A DNA stretch of 64,000 bases from Ditylenchus dipsaci. Lineage: Eukaryota > Nematoda > Chromadorea > Rhabditida > Anguinidae. The notes below the pieces were generated by a model that searched no databases, was not told where the DNA came from, and saw nothing but the letters and a program-made list of their open reading frames with translations. Where the stretch lies: assembly GCA_004194705.1 (NCBI GenBank), contig SADC01000301.1, positions 1-64,000 of the forward strand, written 5' to 3'. Each line of letters opens with the position of its first letter. Position 1 is the first letter of the stretch. Shown here in pieces: positions 22,960 to 33,238 of the stretch. Made by a program: the position numbers and the translations under genes.

Positions 22960-25900
22960 GGTGTCCAGTAAAAGCTGGGACTATAAAAACTGGGATAAAA
23001 TTTGAATTGCCGCTTCTTTTTGTTTGGTTCTTGCTTTCGCTCAAATTTTGATTGGCCTTTGTTTTTGTTTGTATTTGGAAGTCTCGTACTTTCGATCCTT
23101 CATTTTTTTTCAGAAACGCTTGCAATGGAATTTCTGTCTAACAAAGGCGGAAGAATGGCTCAATGTGGACAGTGTCTGATGCACAAGGCAAGAAGAGCGC
23201 CGATGGAACCAAACAATTTTGTAGATGCGTCACCGAAGGATGCCACGGGACAACCGAGTCGACTTTTGGTTCAGCCAAGAATTTGAAAGAAAGAAAGCTG
23301 CACGACCTTTATGTCAACGTGTTCAATCAACTTGTTCGCCAATTTACTTTGCGCCAAATCGAAAAAATTTGAAAATTGACTGATATTTTGATACATGTGA
23401 CCTATGTAACCCACGGTTCGGGACTGATTTTATTTCATTTTTTCAGTGTGAACCTTATTGCAATAGCTTTCGCACATCCAGGGCATTAAAATAAGCTATC
23501 ACTCGCCCCGAAAACACTCAAATTTCAGAGATGTCACTCGTGTTTTCGTGAAATATGCTAAATATATTCACCTCGTTCTGCCACTGTTACGGGCCTGACA
23601 TTTCAACCTGTTATCAAAAACCTCAAAAAAGGAGGCTGAGGACTGATAGAGGAGTAAATTTGCTGCGTTTTGTTACCTAAGAAGTATGCAAAAATGCAAA
23701 TTTAGGGTGTTTCATGCAAAAGTTAGGTGGAAAACGCAAAACACCTGTTTTTACTCGGAAAAATGCCATTTGTTTGCTCTAATTGGTCTCTAGTTTCTAA
23801 AATTTCAACTTTACGGAAATTTGCTCAACTATTTTTGTAGCTGAATCTTCAGGCTACATTTTAGTATATAGATCATATGAAAAAGTCTTTGGTTTTGCAC
23901 TTTTTCCCCGTCGTGTATTTCAGATTGAGCTTTCGTACTTTCAGGTGGTTCAATGGTACGAACGAGACGTGCTGCTGTGGTGCAAAAAGAGCCAATGACA
24001 AAGCAATCTATCGTCCTGAGGACTGTGGAAGCGGAAACGACTGCTATGGAACACGAAGAACAAGAAAATCGAAAACAGATGACTCAAACAGGTCAGTTTT
24101 CTGTGTGATAGATATTTCGGACTTAGGTAGTGCCTTAACAGGTTCTAGTGTCAACTTGCTACGACAGCATCATTTAACCTGTTCGTCTTTCAGGTATTCA
24201 CTTGCTCTGCAGTCCTCTGAATTGTCTCATCTAAGCAAATGACTGCTAAAGCACGGAAGATCGTCTCGATGAAGTGTCCCAAGAATGTCGTCAATTCTGC
24301 ATCCCAAAGGACTGAAGATGCTCAGATCGCATTATGAAGCAACGTGACACCAAGGTTTTGTCTTCTTTGGTTCTATAGACACATTTAATTATCTTTTTCA
24401 GAGTTATACAACACTGCTGCTAAATGCGAATACATCACTCGTCGCTTTCTCACCACCTTGAGCTAAAAAACCAGGTGTCGGGCATTGGGATGAAAAGCAA
24501 ACCAAGAAGGCTTATAGTCGTTTATCTGAAATTTAGTTTTTATTTATTCATTTTCACTGTTTTAACATTAGCAATGTTTGAGAAAATTAATTCTTAGCCA
24601 CTCGATCTGCGTGCGGCAAATAAATGCGAAGAAGGCTTTGGTAATGGCTTAGAGAACTTCTTTGCTGAGCCGTGATTCCCATACTCTGCTGCTGATGTTT
24701 TGCCCTGAATAAAAGGTCTGTCGAATTGAAGTGGTTGCTCTGCCGGTATCAGGAAATACTCAATTATTCTCTTTATTCTCGCTGTTGTTCTTCATAAATT
24801 TTGTAAAATTTTGGTTTCATTGTGTTGTTATAAGAATAAATATTAAGTTTTGAGTTCATTCGGGATAATGAGGTCGCTAAAAAGCATATTCTTGCCATAT
24901 AAGCCGTACATGGCACATTTTTAAAACTGTAGAAAGAAAGCAAAGAAAATTTTTGTCAGAAAGTACTGAGCCTCAGTGCCGAGATTGAATCAAGTAAAGT
25001 TTCCCTATTTTCGACAAAATTTCACAAATTATAGTCAGCAAATTTGAAAAAACCACATTTGCGAAATATTTTTTTTGAAAATGCTTGGCGTTTTGTTTAT
25101 TTGAAAGTGATTAGGTTTTTGAATTTAAGGGGCTGTGAGCCGTCTTCATTCTCTCGCCGAGTGCTTATTTATTTATTTAAATATTGTTAGTGTCAAACTT
25201 TAGGAAAGTCAGAAGAAAACTACAAACGAGCCTTTGATAACATCTTTGCGACTCGTCCGTTCCTGGCGCCAGATGCAGTGATGTCCGGTCAGTTTTAATA
25301 TTTTCATCTCATTTATTTGCTGTTGTTTCAGACTTTGAAGTGGCGCCAATTGATGTCCTTAAGGTTGGTTTTCCGTTAGCGGTCTTCTCGTTCTCCTTTT
25401 TTATTACACGCAGTCACTCTTAAACAGCTCAAGAATGATGGACTCGTCTGCCTCTATGAAATCGGTGATGTGAAGCCTCTCCTACGCAGCTTCAACTTTC
25501 TCTCATTTCTGCCTGCTGGCGAAGTTCTTAAGGGATTTGAAGAATTGGTGGCAGAAATGGAGATCAAGATCCGAGAGAAAATCATTCCGTCCCACAAGGT
25601 TGAACCTCTGTGAGGTAATTGGCAATTAAACATTTGGTAACTTGACCTCTACTTTGCAGCTTATTTGAAGTAGATTGAAAGCACCCACATTCGCCGCTCA
25701 GACGTCAACGCATTGGTCGTGGATCCTATCTTTCCTATTGTTGACTGGAACTGCTTTGACTGGAATAAATTATGCTTAAAGGACAAATAATGCAGTTGAA
25801 GGCTAGCACTATGGATTCAATAAGCGTTTCTCTGAGAACAATATGTCTCTCAGCCAACTTCTTCTCCGACTCAAGACAAAGAGGGAGCAACCGCTCAACT

Positions 25901-26570
25901 GGACATCCGGTATTTGATATGTTTGGAAACTTTAAGTCATATTCTGATTCAGACATAAAGCCAACCCTGCCGATCCTCTGCGCAATGCAGGAAGAAAAAA
26001 TGTGAGAACGCTGACCGTCGAATCAAGTTTTTACTAGAGCGCTACATGGCCGTGAACGTGTTCGATCACAAAAGGGTGTTATTCCTTCGCCGCATGCAAA
26101 ATCACTTGCCGAACTTTGTGATCGTGCAGCCGAACCAGAAGACAATGCTTAGCCACTAGATGAAGAAGCAGTGGAACCAGATGAAGCGGTGGAGCTAGAA
26201 GAAGAAGAACCAATGGAGTAGAGGAAGAAAGTTAATCTTGAAGTGTCTTTGTCAACCTCGTTGTATTGTTGAATTTAGTCTATTTTGTTGTTGAGAGCAG
26301 TCGTCAATAAATGTTTCGAATGTTTGTAAAAGGGATAAAAAATGAGGCTAGGAAATGTTTAAATCTTCTAAATAAATCCATTTCTTCATTGCTTTCCGTT
26401 ATGGCTATTCTATTATGGCTATTCCATTATGGCTATCCCAGTTTTTGTCATCCCAGTTTTTTACCGTCCTAGTTTTTGCGCCCCAGTTTTTGCATCCCAG
26501 TTTTTACGTCCCGGTTTTTATCATCCAGCTTTTGCATCCCTTTTTTCACCATCCCTTTTTACGCTACTCC
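22960..26570 (+). mobile_element. Mutator-like element (MULE) with tandem-repeat inverted termini; 8-bp target duplication TGCTTGAC
   Basis: Flanks TGCTTGAC at 22952-22959 and 26571-26578 are identical. The left terminus GGTGTCCAGTAAAAGCTGGG and the complement of the right terminus GGAGTAGCGTAAAAAGGGA lead into short direct repeats of AAAAACTGGGATGC type: two on the left, about eight on the right (26440-26560). The 3.6-kb interior encodes FLYWCH and MULE transposase segments. It is the only putative coding member of the tandem-repeat-terminus group in this window. Confidence 0.85.
23125..25960 (+). pseudogene. FLYWCH zinc finger plus MULE transposase, inactivated
   Basis: A FLYWCH-like finger at about 23125-23300 reads FLSNKGGRM, then SADGTKQFCRCVTEGCHGT after a frame break. 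A basic exon, 23945-24090, reads MVRTRRAAVVQKEPMTKQS. MULE core exons are 25210-25287 (ENYKRAFDNIFATRPFLAPD), 25332-25363 (joined, MSDFEVAPIDVLK) and 25414-25611 (LKQLKNDGLVCLYEIGDVKP, FLSFLPAGEVLKGFEELV). A C-terminal exon near 25780-25920 has NNAVEG-stop-HYGFNKRF. In MULEs this motif is TNNAVEGWH, so TAG 25804-25806 replaces Trp. The first catalytic-Asp region is not visible (about 24.4-25.2 kb looks non-coding), implying deletion. Confidence 0.8.
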
Positions 26571-26944
26571 TGCTTGACAATGTCAGATGGACGACTTAGC
26601 CGACTCCCATTGAGCCACAACTAATTATTACTAACTATTCATTCGCCTCATCTAAATAGAACTTAAATTTTAAATGCAAATAAAAAAAATCCGCAAAAAA
26701 CATTTTCCGCACTTCCGGTTGTCCCCCGCCAATTCAAAAACTCGAAATCGTCATTGTCATCAACGGCGATGGTCTTTTAAAGAAAACCCTTTGTCTAGGC
26801 TTTCTAATGGTGTATCGTTTGCCATACGAAAAGTTGATCACATCTAAAAATTCAAAAGAAGTCAATTAGGTCGTTTAAAAAAATTTGAAACTTCACGAAA
26901 ACTATAGAAAATTTTGCACAGAGTCATGTAACCATGAAAGTAGG

Positions 26945-27035
26945 GTTGGTTAATTCTACGTAGAGAGTAAAACGCCGTAGAATTCTATAGAATTCTACTT
27001 AGAATTCTATAGAATTCTACAAAAATCGTAGAAAT
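26945..27035. repeat. GTAGAATTCTATAGAATTCTAC array, left copy
   Basis: Palindromic units GTAGAATTCTATAGAATTCT repeat two to three times after TAGGGTTGGTTAATTCTACG. The inverted counterpart is at 30225-30320 (AATAAGCGTAGAAA, GTAGAATTCTATAG, ending CACCCAACAGTG). The pair surrounds the eIF4E-carrying element. The outer element is inferred, because no matching target duplication was found. Confidence 0.6.
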
Positions 27036-28307
27036 AATCACTCGAACAACTGGTGGTTTGATTATGGATGTCAAAACCGATAAAATGCTAAAAATTCGAT
27101 AAAATTTATGGCGTTTTGCATATCTCAGAAATAGATAAAAATCGATAAAATGGTCGATAAAATTTTGTCGCTATCGATAAAATTTTATCGGTCATTTTAT
27201 CGATTTGAAAGATGTTTGTTATAGCCATAAATTACCGTTTCGGGGTCTTTATTTATCATTTTCCACTTCTATCGCATTGATGTCATAATCTCCATCATTG
27301 ATAGTAATCTCCAACCATCTTTTTCAGAGGTTTTAGTACCACAGTCAACCCCAGGTTAATTGATCACATGTCAATTAGTCCACAAACTTTTATCACCTCC
27401 AAATGCCCAACAAACTATACTGTTGAACTCAAAATCGTGTGCTAAAAATGGTTTGTTAAGAATATAATGCTGTTTTAATTATCCAGCATTTTAATACTCA
27501 GTTAGTACCTGGGTAGGTACCCACTTCAAGGTGGTCAACCTCAAACTTTAGGACATTATTCTGAATAAGCATATAAATCATGCTATCATTATTGCAAACT
27601 GCTTCTTAGAATGTTTTGTAATGAACAAACCCGGTTTGAACTTATCAACACTGAAAAACTAAGATAGTATCCACTTCTCCAGGTGGACGTCCAGTTGGGC
27701 AACTTGAGTACATCCTGAAATTTGGCGACAGAATACTAATTTGTAATCTTCACTTATGTACTCAGGGCATGGGTTTAAGCGAGAGAGAACTGTTTGTAAT
27801 TCCTCAAATTTAGCGTCGACCAGCTCGGTAAGGTACCCACCGAGGTATTGAGATTCTAAATTGTTAAAACAGCATTTTTGTCTTATGTAACCGTTTTAAG
27901 CACAAGATTTTGCGTTAAATAGTTGCTAAGCGGGTTATCAGTGAAAATGCCAAGAGCAAAAATGCCAAGAGCAGAAATGCCAAGAGCAGAAATGCCAAGA
28001 CAAAAATGCCAACGCAAAAATGCCAACAGCGAAAATGCCAACAGATATATTGACTGCAACCCCTGCGATTCTGAGCCTAGTCTTGTTTCTTATAAAGTAG
28101 TTATGTTAATCGAAAGTTTGCTACGTATTTTACTCATATAGAAGTTTCAATTGAGCCCTGGGTTACTTTTTCGGGGACTCCTTGTGTGTCTTTGTGCTTT
28201 CATGAATGAATGACATTCACCCTTTAATGGTTTATTTTTACACTCAACGGTGCATATCCATCCTCGATGAGTCCACTTGGATCAAATTTTTGTTTTGTTT
28301 TTGGCTT

Positions 28308-28477
28308 CCAAACCTGTTTTTCTGCACTAATTCAAGCATTTCAGAAATGGTTTGACAGAAGTGAAACTACGTTTTGATGGTATTTTTACAATTTTTGTAA
28401 ATCTTGCAAAACGTAATTTTAATACTGTCAAACCATCTTTAGAATGATCTAATTAGTGCAGAAAACAGGTTTTGGAA
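28308..28477. repeat. Palindromic MITE within the eIF4E-carrying element
   Basis: CCAAACCTGTTTTTCTGCAC ... GTGCAGAAAACAGGTTTTGG with inner CAGAAATGGTTTGACAG / CTGTCAAACCATCTTTAG arms. The loop is near 28385-28395. Confidence 0.7.
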
Positions 28478-28944
28478 CCTAAAAAGCGTGAACTTTTTTT
28501 GATTTTAAATGGACGACCATTTTTAAGCACCACCCAAGTACCATTATCTAGACACCTCCACCTGAGTACGGACACATGGTCAGTGCCTTGGTATTACCAC
28601 CTGAGTACCACTTTCTCGGTACCACCGCCTCCGTCAACCATCTGGATACCCTACGGGATACGAAACTATTTCAGAACTGATCTTCCTGTCAGTCAAGTCG
28701 ATGTTTAGCGTATCAAATCATGTTCAGGGCTCGATTCTGGATAGGGTAAGATAATTTTTTGCGAAACGTCGCGGACCCAAGAGAGCGATATAGAGGAACT
28801 TAAAAAGTGTCACACCATATAAACCCCCCTTACACAACATTAGCTTTCTCAAAACCAATGAACAACATGGAACGACTTCGAACACACAATTTGTTTAACA
28901 TTCAAACAACAAAGTCAACAATTTTTCTGAAATTTAATAGCCCT

Positions 28945-29640
28945 TGTGGTTGGGATTCTTGAAGTAATTCAACCCTGTTGTGATCAGACCAAGCTTGGAA
29001 TCAACAATTTTCTGAACAGAACGTACCCTTCTAGCTTGCAGTCCGCAATTCAAATCGAGATCTTGTCACCATGCGAGCGAACATTGAGAATGCACCACTG
29101 ATATATTAGTTGAGTTCATTGAACTGTCCTCCAAGAATGCCATGAGCAGTTCCAGCCAGTAACGATTCAACTTGGTGTGCTACAAACAATAGACGTGAAA
29201 CGAGACAAAAAACACGAAAGGAAATTAGGTGAACCTTACAAGCTCTCTCCACATCTATGAAGAGCACCCACCGTTGATATTCTTCGGGTCTTCCCACATT
29301 GGCTTGATTCTCTATCGAAAGAAATGTAGTCGGTTCCTAAAAAGGTAAAGTTCAGTAGGTGATCGCAACAAGTGTTCAAATAATACCATATCGAAGCTGG
29401 TTAGCGGCGATTACACGATGCTGGAGAGCCCAGAAGATTTCGATTGTATTGATGGAGCACAGCTTGTGAAGACAACCCGACCATTCGTTGCCCTAAAAAA
29501 ATGAAGACTAAGAAATTCACACCAGTGAATTTTCTTTGCCGAAGACAGACGAAGCAAAGGATGTAATTCAGCGAGGCAAAGAAGGACATACCGTTCGCCA
29601 TCAACTGGCTTCACTTGTCGGAATTTGGCTTCTCCATCCA
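28945..29640 (-). pseudogene. EIF4E: Decayed eIF4E gene captured inside a MULE-like element
   Basis: Minus-strand segments line up with the eIF4E fold in order. HPLL plus KKIHW is near 29550. LHKLCSINTIEIFWALQH then NQLRYG ends at 29387. After a 50-nt GT-AG intron (29337-29386) come TDYISF and IKPMWEDPKNINGG (29270-29311). Next come LNRYWLELLMAFL (about 29130-29165), ILNVRSHGDKISI, then TGA at 29050-29052 where Trp follows in eIF4E, then KIVDSKLGL. FWALQ, WED and VNVR-type motifs are diagnostic of the cap-binding protein. Several frameshifts and the stop mean no full product. Retained introns show that genomic DNA, not mRNA, was captured. Confidence 0.85.
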
Positions 29641-30224
29641 ATACGACCAGGCTGGCACAAGCGCACGCTCCCTTCCAACTGGTTATGCTCCATCACAGCA
29701 TTTTTATTTTCGACAGCACTGCCGACTATTCCTTTCTTCGTGAATAAATATATCAAGCGTTTGCAGGTTACTTGTAGAGATAGCTGTAAATAATTCATTG
29801 TAAATTACAATTTGTAATGCTGTCTTATGTAAAAGCATTACTGTATTAACGTTCTTCTACAGAGTTGGCCAAATATTTTGGAACACTTTGAAGGCGCACA
29901 AATTTACTTTCAGCTGAGTCCGAAATTTCGTATGCTGGAAGTACCCGGTGGTTCTCTTCTTCATTTCAGAATTTATACATAAGCATACCTTTCGAATCGA
30001 AAAAACTAAAGGCAAAGTGCTAGTATGGGATGGTTAAAAGATTGACGCAAAGACTGGACTGAGGACCGAAGCCATTGCTGCCAATATATCTGTTGGCATT
30101 TTTGCGTTGGCATTTTTGTCTTGGCATCTTTGCTCTTGGCATTTTTGCTCTTGGCATTTTTACTTACCCCGTTAAGCGCACTGCAATAGTTCGAAAATTT
30201 GTTTTTCTTCTTTCTACGATTTCT

Positions 30225-30320
30225 ATGTAGCGTAGAAATAAGCGTAGAAATAAGCGTAGAAAAACTGTAGAATTCTATAGAATTCTACGTAGAATTCTTC
30301 GTAGAACTCTACGTCACCCA
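30225..30320. repeat. GTAGAATTC array, right (inverted) copy
   Basis: GTAGCGTAGAAATAAGCGTAG, then GTAGAATTCTATAGAATTCT, ending ACTCTACGTCACCCAAC. It is the counterpart of 26945-27035. Confidence 0.6.
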
Positions 30321-30389
30321 ACAGTGTTGTCAATTTTCGGGCATTACTAATTAAGCTTTCCCGAACATAATGCCAGAGAGGAATTTACA

Positions 30390-31115
30390 AAAAGCATCTC
30401 AAGGCAGAATGTTTGCAAAAGTTTTTTGCAAAAAGCTTTTTCAACGCTAAATGCCAAGAAAAGCTTTTTGTCAAAGCTTTTGAGTAGGGTTGTCGGCTTG
30501 GCGTTATGCATATTTGAAATTTTTGGATATTTTTATATTTTAGCTCTTATTTAATAATATTTTTCGTCTCTATAATAGCGCAGATGAAAGTTTAGAATCT
30601 TGGCTACACATTGGTATATAAAACTTGTGCCTTTGCGAAAAAAAACCAGAAAATTTTGTCAAGACAATTCGGCTTGCCCAATCAGATTTCGGCGTTGGCA
30701 AGCCGAAATCGCATTTTCCAAGCCGAAATTGTTTTGATTAAAATTTCTGATTTTTTTTTTGCAAATGCACAGCTTTATATACCATGTGTAGCCAAGATTC
30801 TAAACTTTCATTTACGCTATTATAGAGACGAAAAATATGATGAAACTAGAAGTAAAATATAAAAAGAATCCAAAATTTTTCAAATATGCATAACGCCAAG
30901 CCGACAACCCTACTTTTGAGTCTTTATGCCAAGAAAAGCTTTTGCAAAAGCTTGAGTTCTTTATGCCAAAAAAAGCTTTTTGTCAAAAGCTTTTGAGTTC
31001 TTTATGCCAAGAAAAGCTTTTTGCCAAAAGCTTTTGGGTTCTAAAATATATAAAAGCTTTTTGCAAAAGCTTTTAGTTCTAAAAACATGAAAGCTTTTCC
31101 AAAAGCTTTAGGAAT
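30390..31115. repeat. AAGCTTTTGCAAAAAGC array, left inverted arm
   Basis: Units such as ATGCCAAGAAAAGCTTTTTG and CAAAAGCTTTTGAGTTCTTT repeat about ten times. They run inverted relative to the array at 32060-34375 (CTTGGCATAAAGAAC...AAAGC). Interrupted by a hAT MITE at 30485-30912. Confidence 0.85.
30485..30912. mobile_element. hAT MITE with 8-bp target duplication CTTTTGAG, inside the AAGCTTTT array
   Basis: Termini TAGGGTTGTCGGCTTGGCG and CGCCAAGCCGACAACCCTA are flanked by CTTTTGAG at 30477-30484 and 30913-30920. The arms extend about 190 bp (GCATATTTGAAATTTTTGG, AGTTTAGAATCTTGGCTAC). The centre has repeated AAGCCGAAATC. Confidence 0.93.
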
Positions 31116-31239
31116 CTTGAGCACTTGATGCTTTACCAAAAAGGTTTTCTTTATCGTGTTTTAAATGCTTTTGTCTGAAACTCGTAGTTGTGGACTAACA
31201 AAAAATTAAGAGAACTGCCTAACGTTTCACTTAAGGCAC

Positions 31240-31345
31240 GTCCCCAATGCAGCCTTGTCACTCTCACTTTCACTCTCACTCGCTCATTGTGGACACCCTT
31301 ACATTCTCACTCTCACATTCACTCTCACTCGCACTCTGTCCCAAT
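31240..31345. repeat. CACTCT microsatellite
   Basis: Degenerate tandem ACTCTCACTTTCACTCTCAC units, bracketed by GTCCCCAATG and GTCCCAATGG. Confidence 0.7.
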
Positions 31346-31520
31346 GGGACTTTTTATGCTGTGCGTATTAAGAGTATTAATAAGAAAATCTGACCAAAGT
31401 TGAAAGTCTGATCTTCGAAAACTGTGACAAGAACGCGTTCATATAACGGTGATCGAGAAACTGAACGGTATTATAAAGCATTAGATCACCAAGAAGACAT
31501 AAATTTGCACCATGAATTGC

Positions 31521-32010
31521 ATCACATTCGAAACGTCATCGAAGTTGAACTATCAGCCTGGCTGTAAACCAACTTTTCGGCATTCTCATACAGCAGATCT
31601 CTGTCCAGACTGGACATAATACCTGAAGCTTGCAGTCCAAAAAGCTTTGAATGAGTCTTCAGATTACTTGTTTTCGCCTTGAGCTCTTGATTACGCTGTG
31701 AGTGGACAGATTACTTTTTTCAACGCCTCGATAATAACGAACTTGAACCTGAAACATTGACAATGAAGCGAATGAGACAATGAAACGGTTATGATTGAAA
31801 GTGAGACATTTCCAAAAGGGGTCGAATCTTCACGCTTTCTTTGAAACAATGAGCTCTGCGTCGTCCTCTACAGCTGTTAGATTCTCTTGGGAAGCTGCAC
31901 TTTCTACCAGTCGCATTTTCTTTGATCGAGCGTAACCACATCCACGGATTTCTTTTTGCGGGTTGAACTTTCTTGAAGGCTATTAATCATTTGCAGATTG
32001 AAGCTTGCTA
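31521..32010 (-). pseudogene. Unidentified gene fragment between the two AAGCTTTT arms
   Basis: On the minus strand, about 31521-31710 is open for 63 codons with coding character (SQRNQELKAKTSNLKTHSKL, MSSLDRDLLYENAEKLVYS) to a TGA. About 31855-32010 reads SELASFNLQMINSLQESSTR, KKKSVDVVTLDQRK and, one frame over, MRLVESAASQENLTAVEDD. A possible intron with a TTTCAG acceptor separates them. The product is not recognised. Its position inside a foldback element suggests a captured host fragment, by analogy with eIF4E next door. Confidence 0.45.
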
Positions 32011-32139
32011 ATTCTGAAACTGATAATTAAAATCATCCATCCATTGCTTTCCTTAGAATTGTACCCTAAAAACTTTTGCAAAAAGCTTTTCTTTGGCATT
32101 TAGACCGCAAAAGCTTTTGCAAAAAGCTTTTCTTGGCAT

Positions 32140-33238
32140 CGGTACCGGACAATATTTCGCCGACAATTATTTAGCCGACACTATTTCGCCGACAATATTT
32201 CGCCGCGATAAAATTTCGCCGACATTATTTCGCGGACCATTATTTCGCCGCGACAAAATTTCGCCGATATTCTAAGTGTCGTTTTTTTCTAATTCGCGCT
32301 ATTTTTCTGGCTGATTTACGGCGCGAATCTTTACAACCATCTGCAAGAAGAGTATTATTAGACCGCTATGACTCAGATGCGCAGTTTTCTCATGTGGTAC
32401 CTTTACTTCAGCTATATTTTCTAATTGGAAGATTTTAGTGGCGAAAAAATCGTAGCGTTGGCATGTATTCCAATCAGAAATCTGACACATTGATTGTTTT
32501 GAATAAATAAGGATAAAGTTTTAGGGTTATGAAATGTTTTTAGCTGGTCCAAAGAGGAATTATCGGTGTCTGCAACGAAATGGCCCTTGGTAGTAATCCT
32601 CCATAGAAGAGAAGGAAGTACCTCCTTGCTGACGAACGATAAAACGACTGGTGACAAAAGCCGTGAACAATTGGGAGAACATCGCTCCTTTCGAATATCT
32701 CGGTGCGATCGCTTCCAACTTCAGAATGGCTCAAGCTGCTTACCGTATTGATTCTAATAGAACACCAGTCTCTAATAGAGCACCACCCCTTAAGGCCAAA
32801 CTAGGGTGGTAAACCATGTTTTATATCATTTTTAAACAAAGGTCAAAAATTTTTGGAAGCTGAAAATAGAGTACCATGGTGTTCTATTACAATAAATATG
32901 GTACATTAAAACCTGCGAGCCAGAATTTTCTGATGAAGAAATTTCGGATCCGGATGGAGAATAATAGGAATGTTTAATTCTTTGTTGTTATTTGCTCCTC
33001 TGATTTGTTTTTATATGACTTGAGTCAAAAAACCTTGCGTTGGATTCACTTGAAAAATGTCTGGCATGTAATCAATGAAATTAGTAAAAATAAATAATGG
33101 CGGCGAAATTTTGTCGCGGCGAAATAATGGTCCGCGAAATAATGTCGCGCGAAATAATTGTCGGCGAAATAATTGTTGGCGAAATAATCGGCGAAATAAT
33201 GTCGGCGAAATAATTGTCGGCGAAATATGTCATGTACC
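32140..33238. mobile_element. Non-autonomous MULE-like element with GCGAAATAAT arrays; 8-bp target duplication CTTGGCAT
   Basis: Flanked by CTTGGCAT at 32132-32139 and 33239-33246, both within one AAGCTTTT repeat unit. The left array 32150-32275 (ATTTCGCCGACAATATTTCG) and right array 33100-33230 are inverted. The right end complements to GGTACATGACATATTTCGCC. The interior, 32280-33090, contains short frames without a recognisable family and one ACCGTATT MITE. Confidence 0.9.
32743..32901. repeat. ACCGTATT-family MITE, copy 3
   Basis: CCGTATTGATTCTAATAGAA ... TTCTATTACAATAAATATGG, TA on both sides. Nested in the 32140-33238 element. Confidence 0.75.

Larger units (their letters stand above)
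27932..30170. mobile_element. Non-autonomous MULE-like element with AAAATGCCAAGAGC-array termini, carrying an eIF4E pseudogene
   Basis: The left array 27944-28045 has about seven units of AAAATGCCAAGAGC; the right array 30090-30165 is its inverse (GCTCTTGGCATTTTT). Outermost bases are GGGTTATCAGTGAAAATGCC and, complemented from the right, GGGGTAAGTAAAAATGCC. Flanks GCTAAGC (27925-27931) and GTTAAGC (30171-30177) agree at 6 of 7 positions. The interior holds a palindromic MITE (28308-28477) and a minus-strand eIF4E relic. Confidence 0.75.

Noticed and set aside
27351..27375. Pogo-like left end CAGTCAACCCCAGGTTAATTG
   Set aside because: No matching inverted right end was found; listed as an unsupported solo terminus, as is 39768 (CAGTCGACTCTCTTTGTG).
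27944..28045. CRISPR-like or coding repeat (AAAATGCCAAGAGC units)
   Set aside because: Paired with an inverted array at 30090-30165 and flanked by a near-duplication, so it is a transposon terminus.
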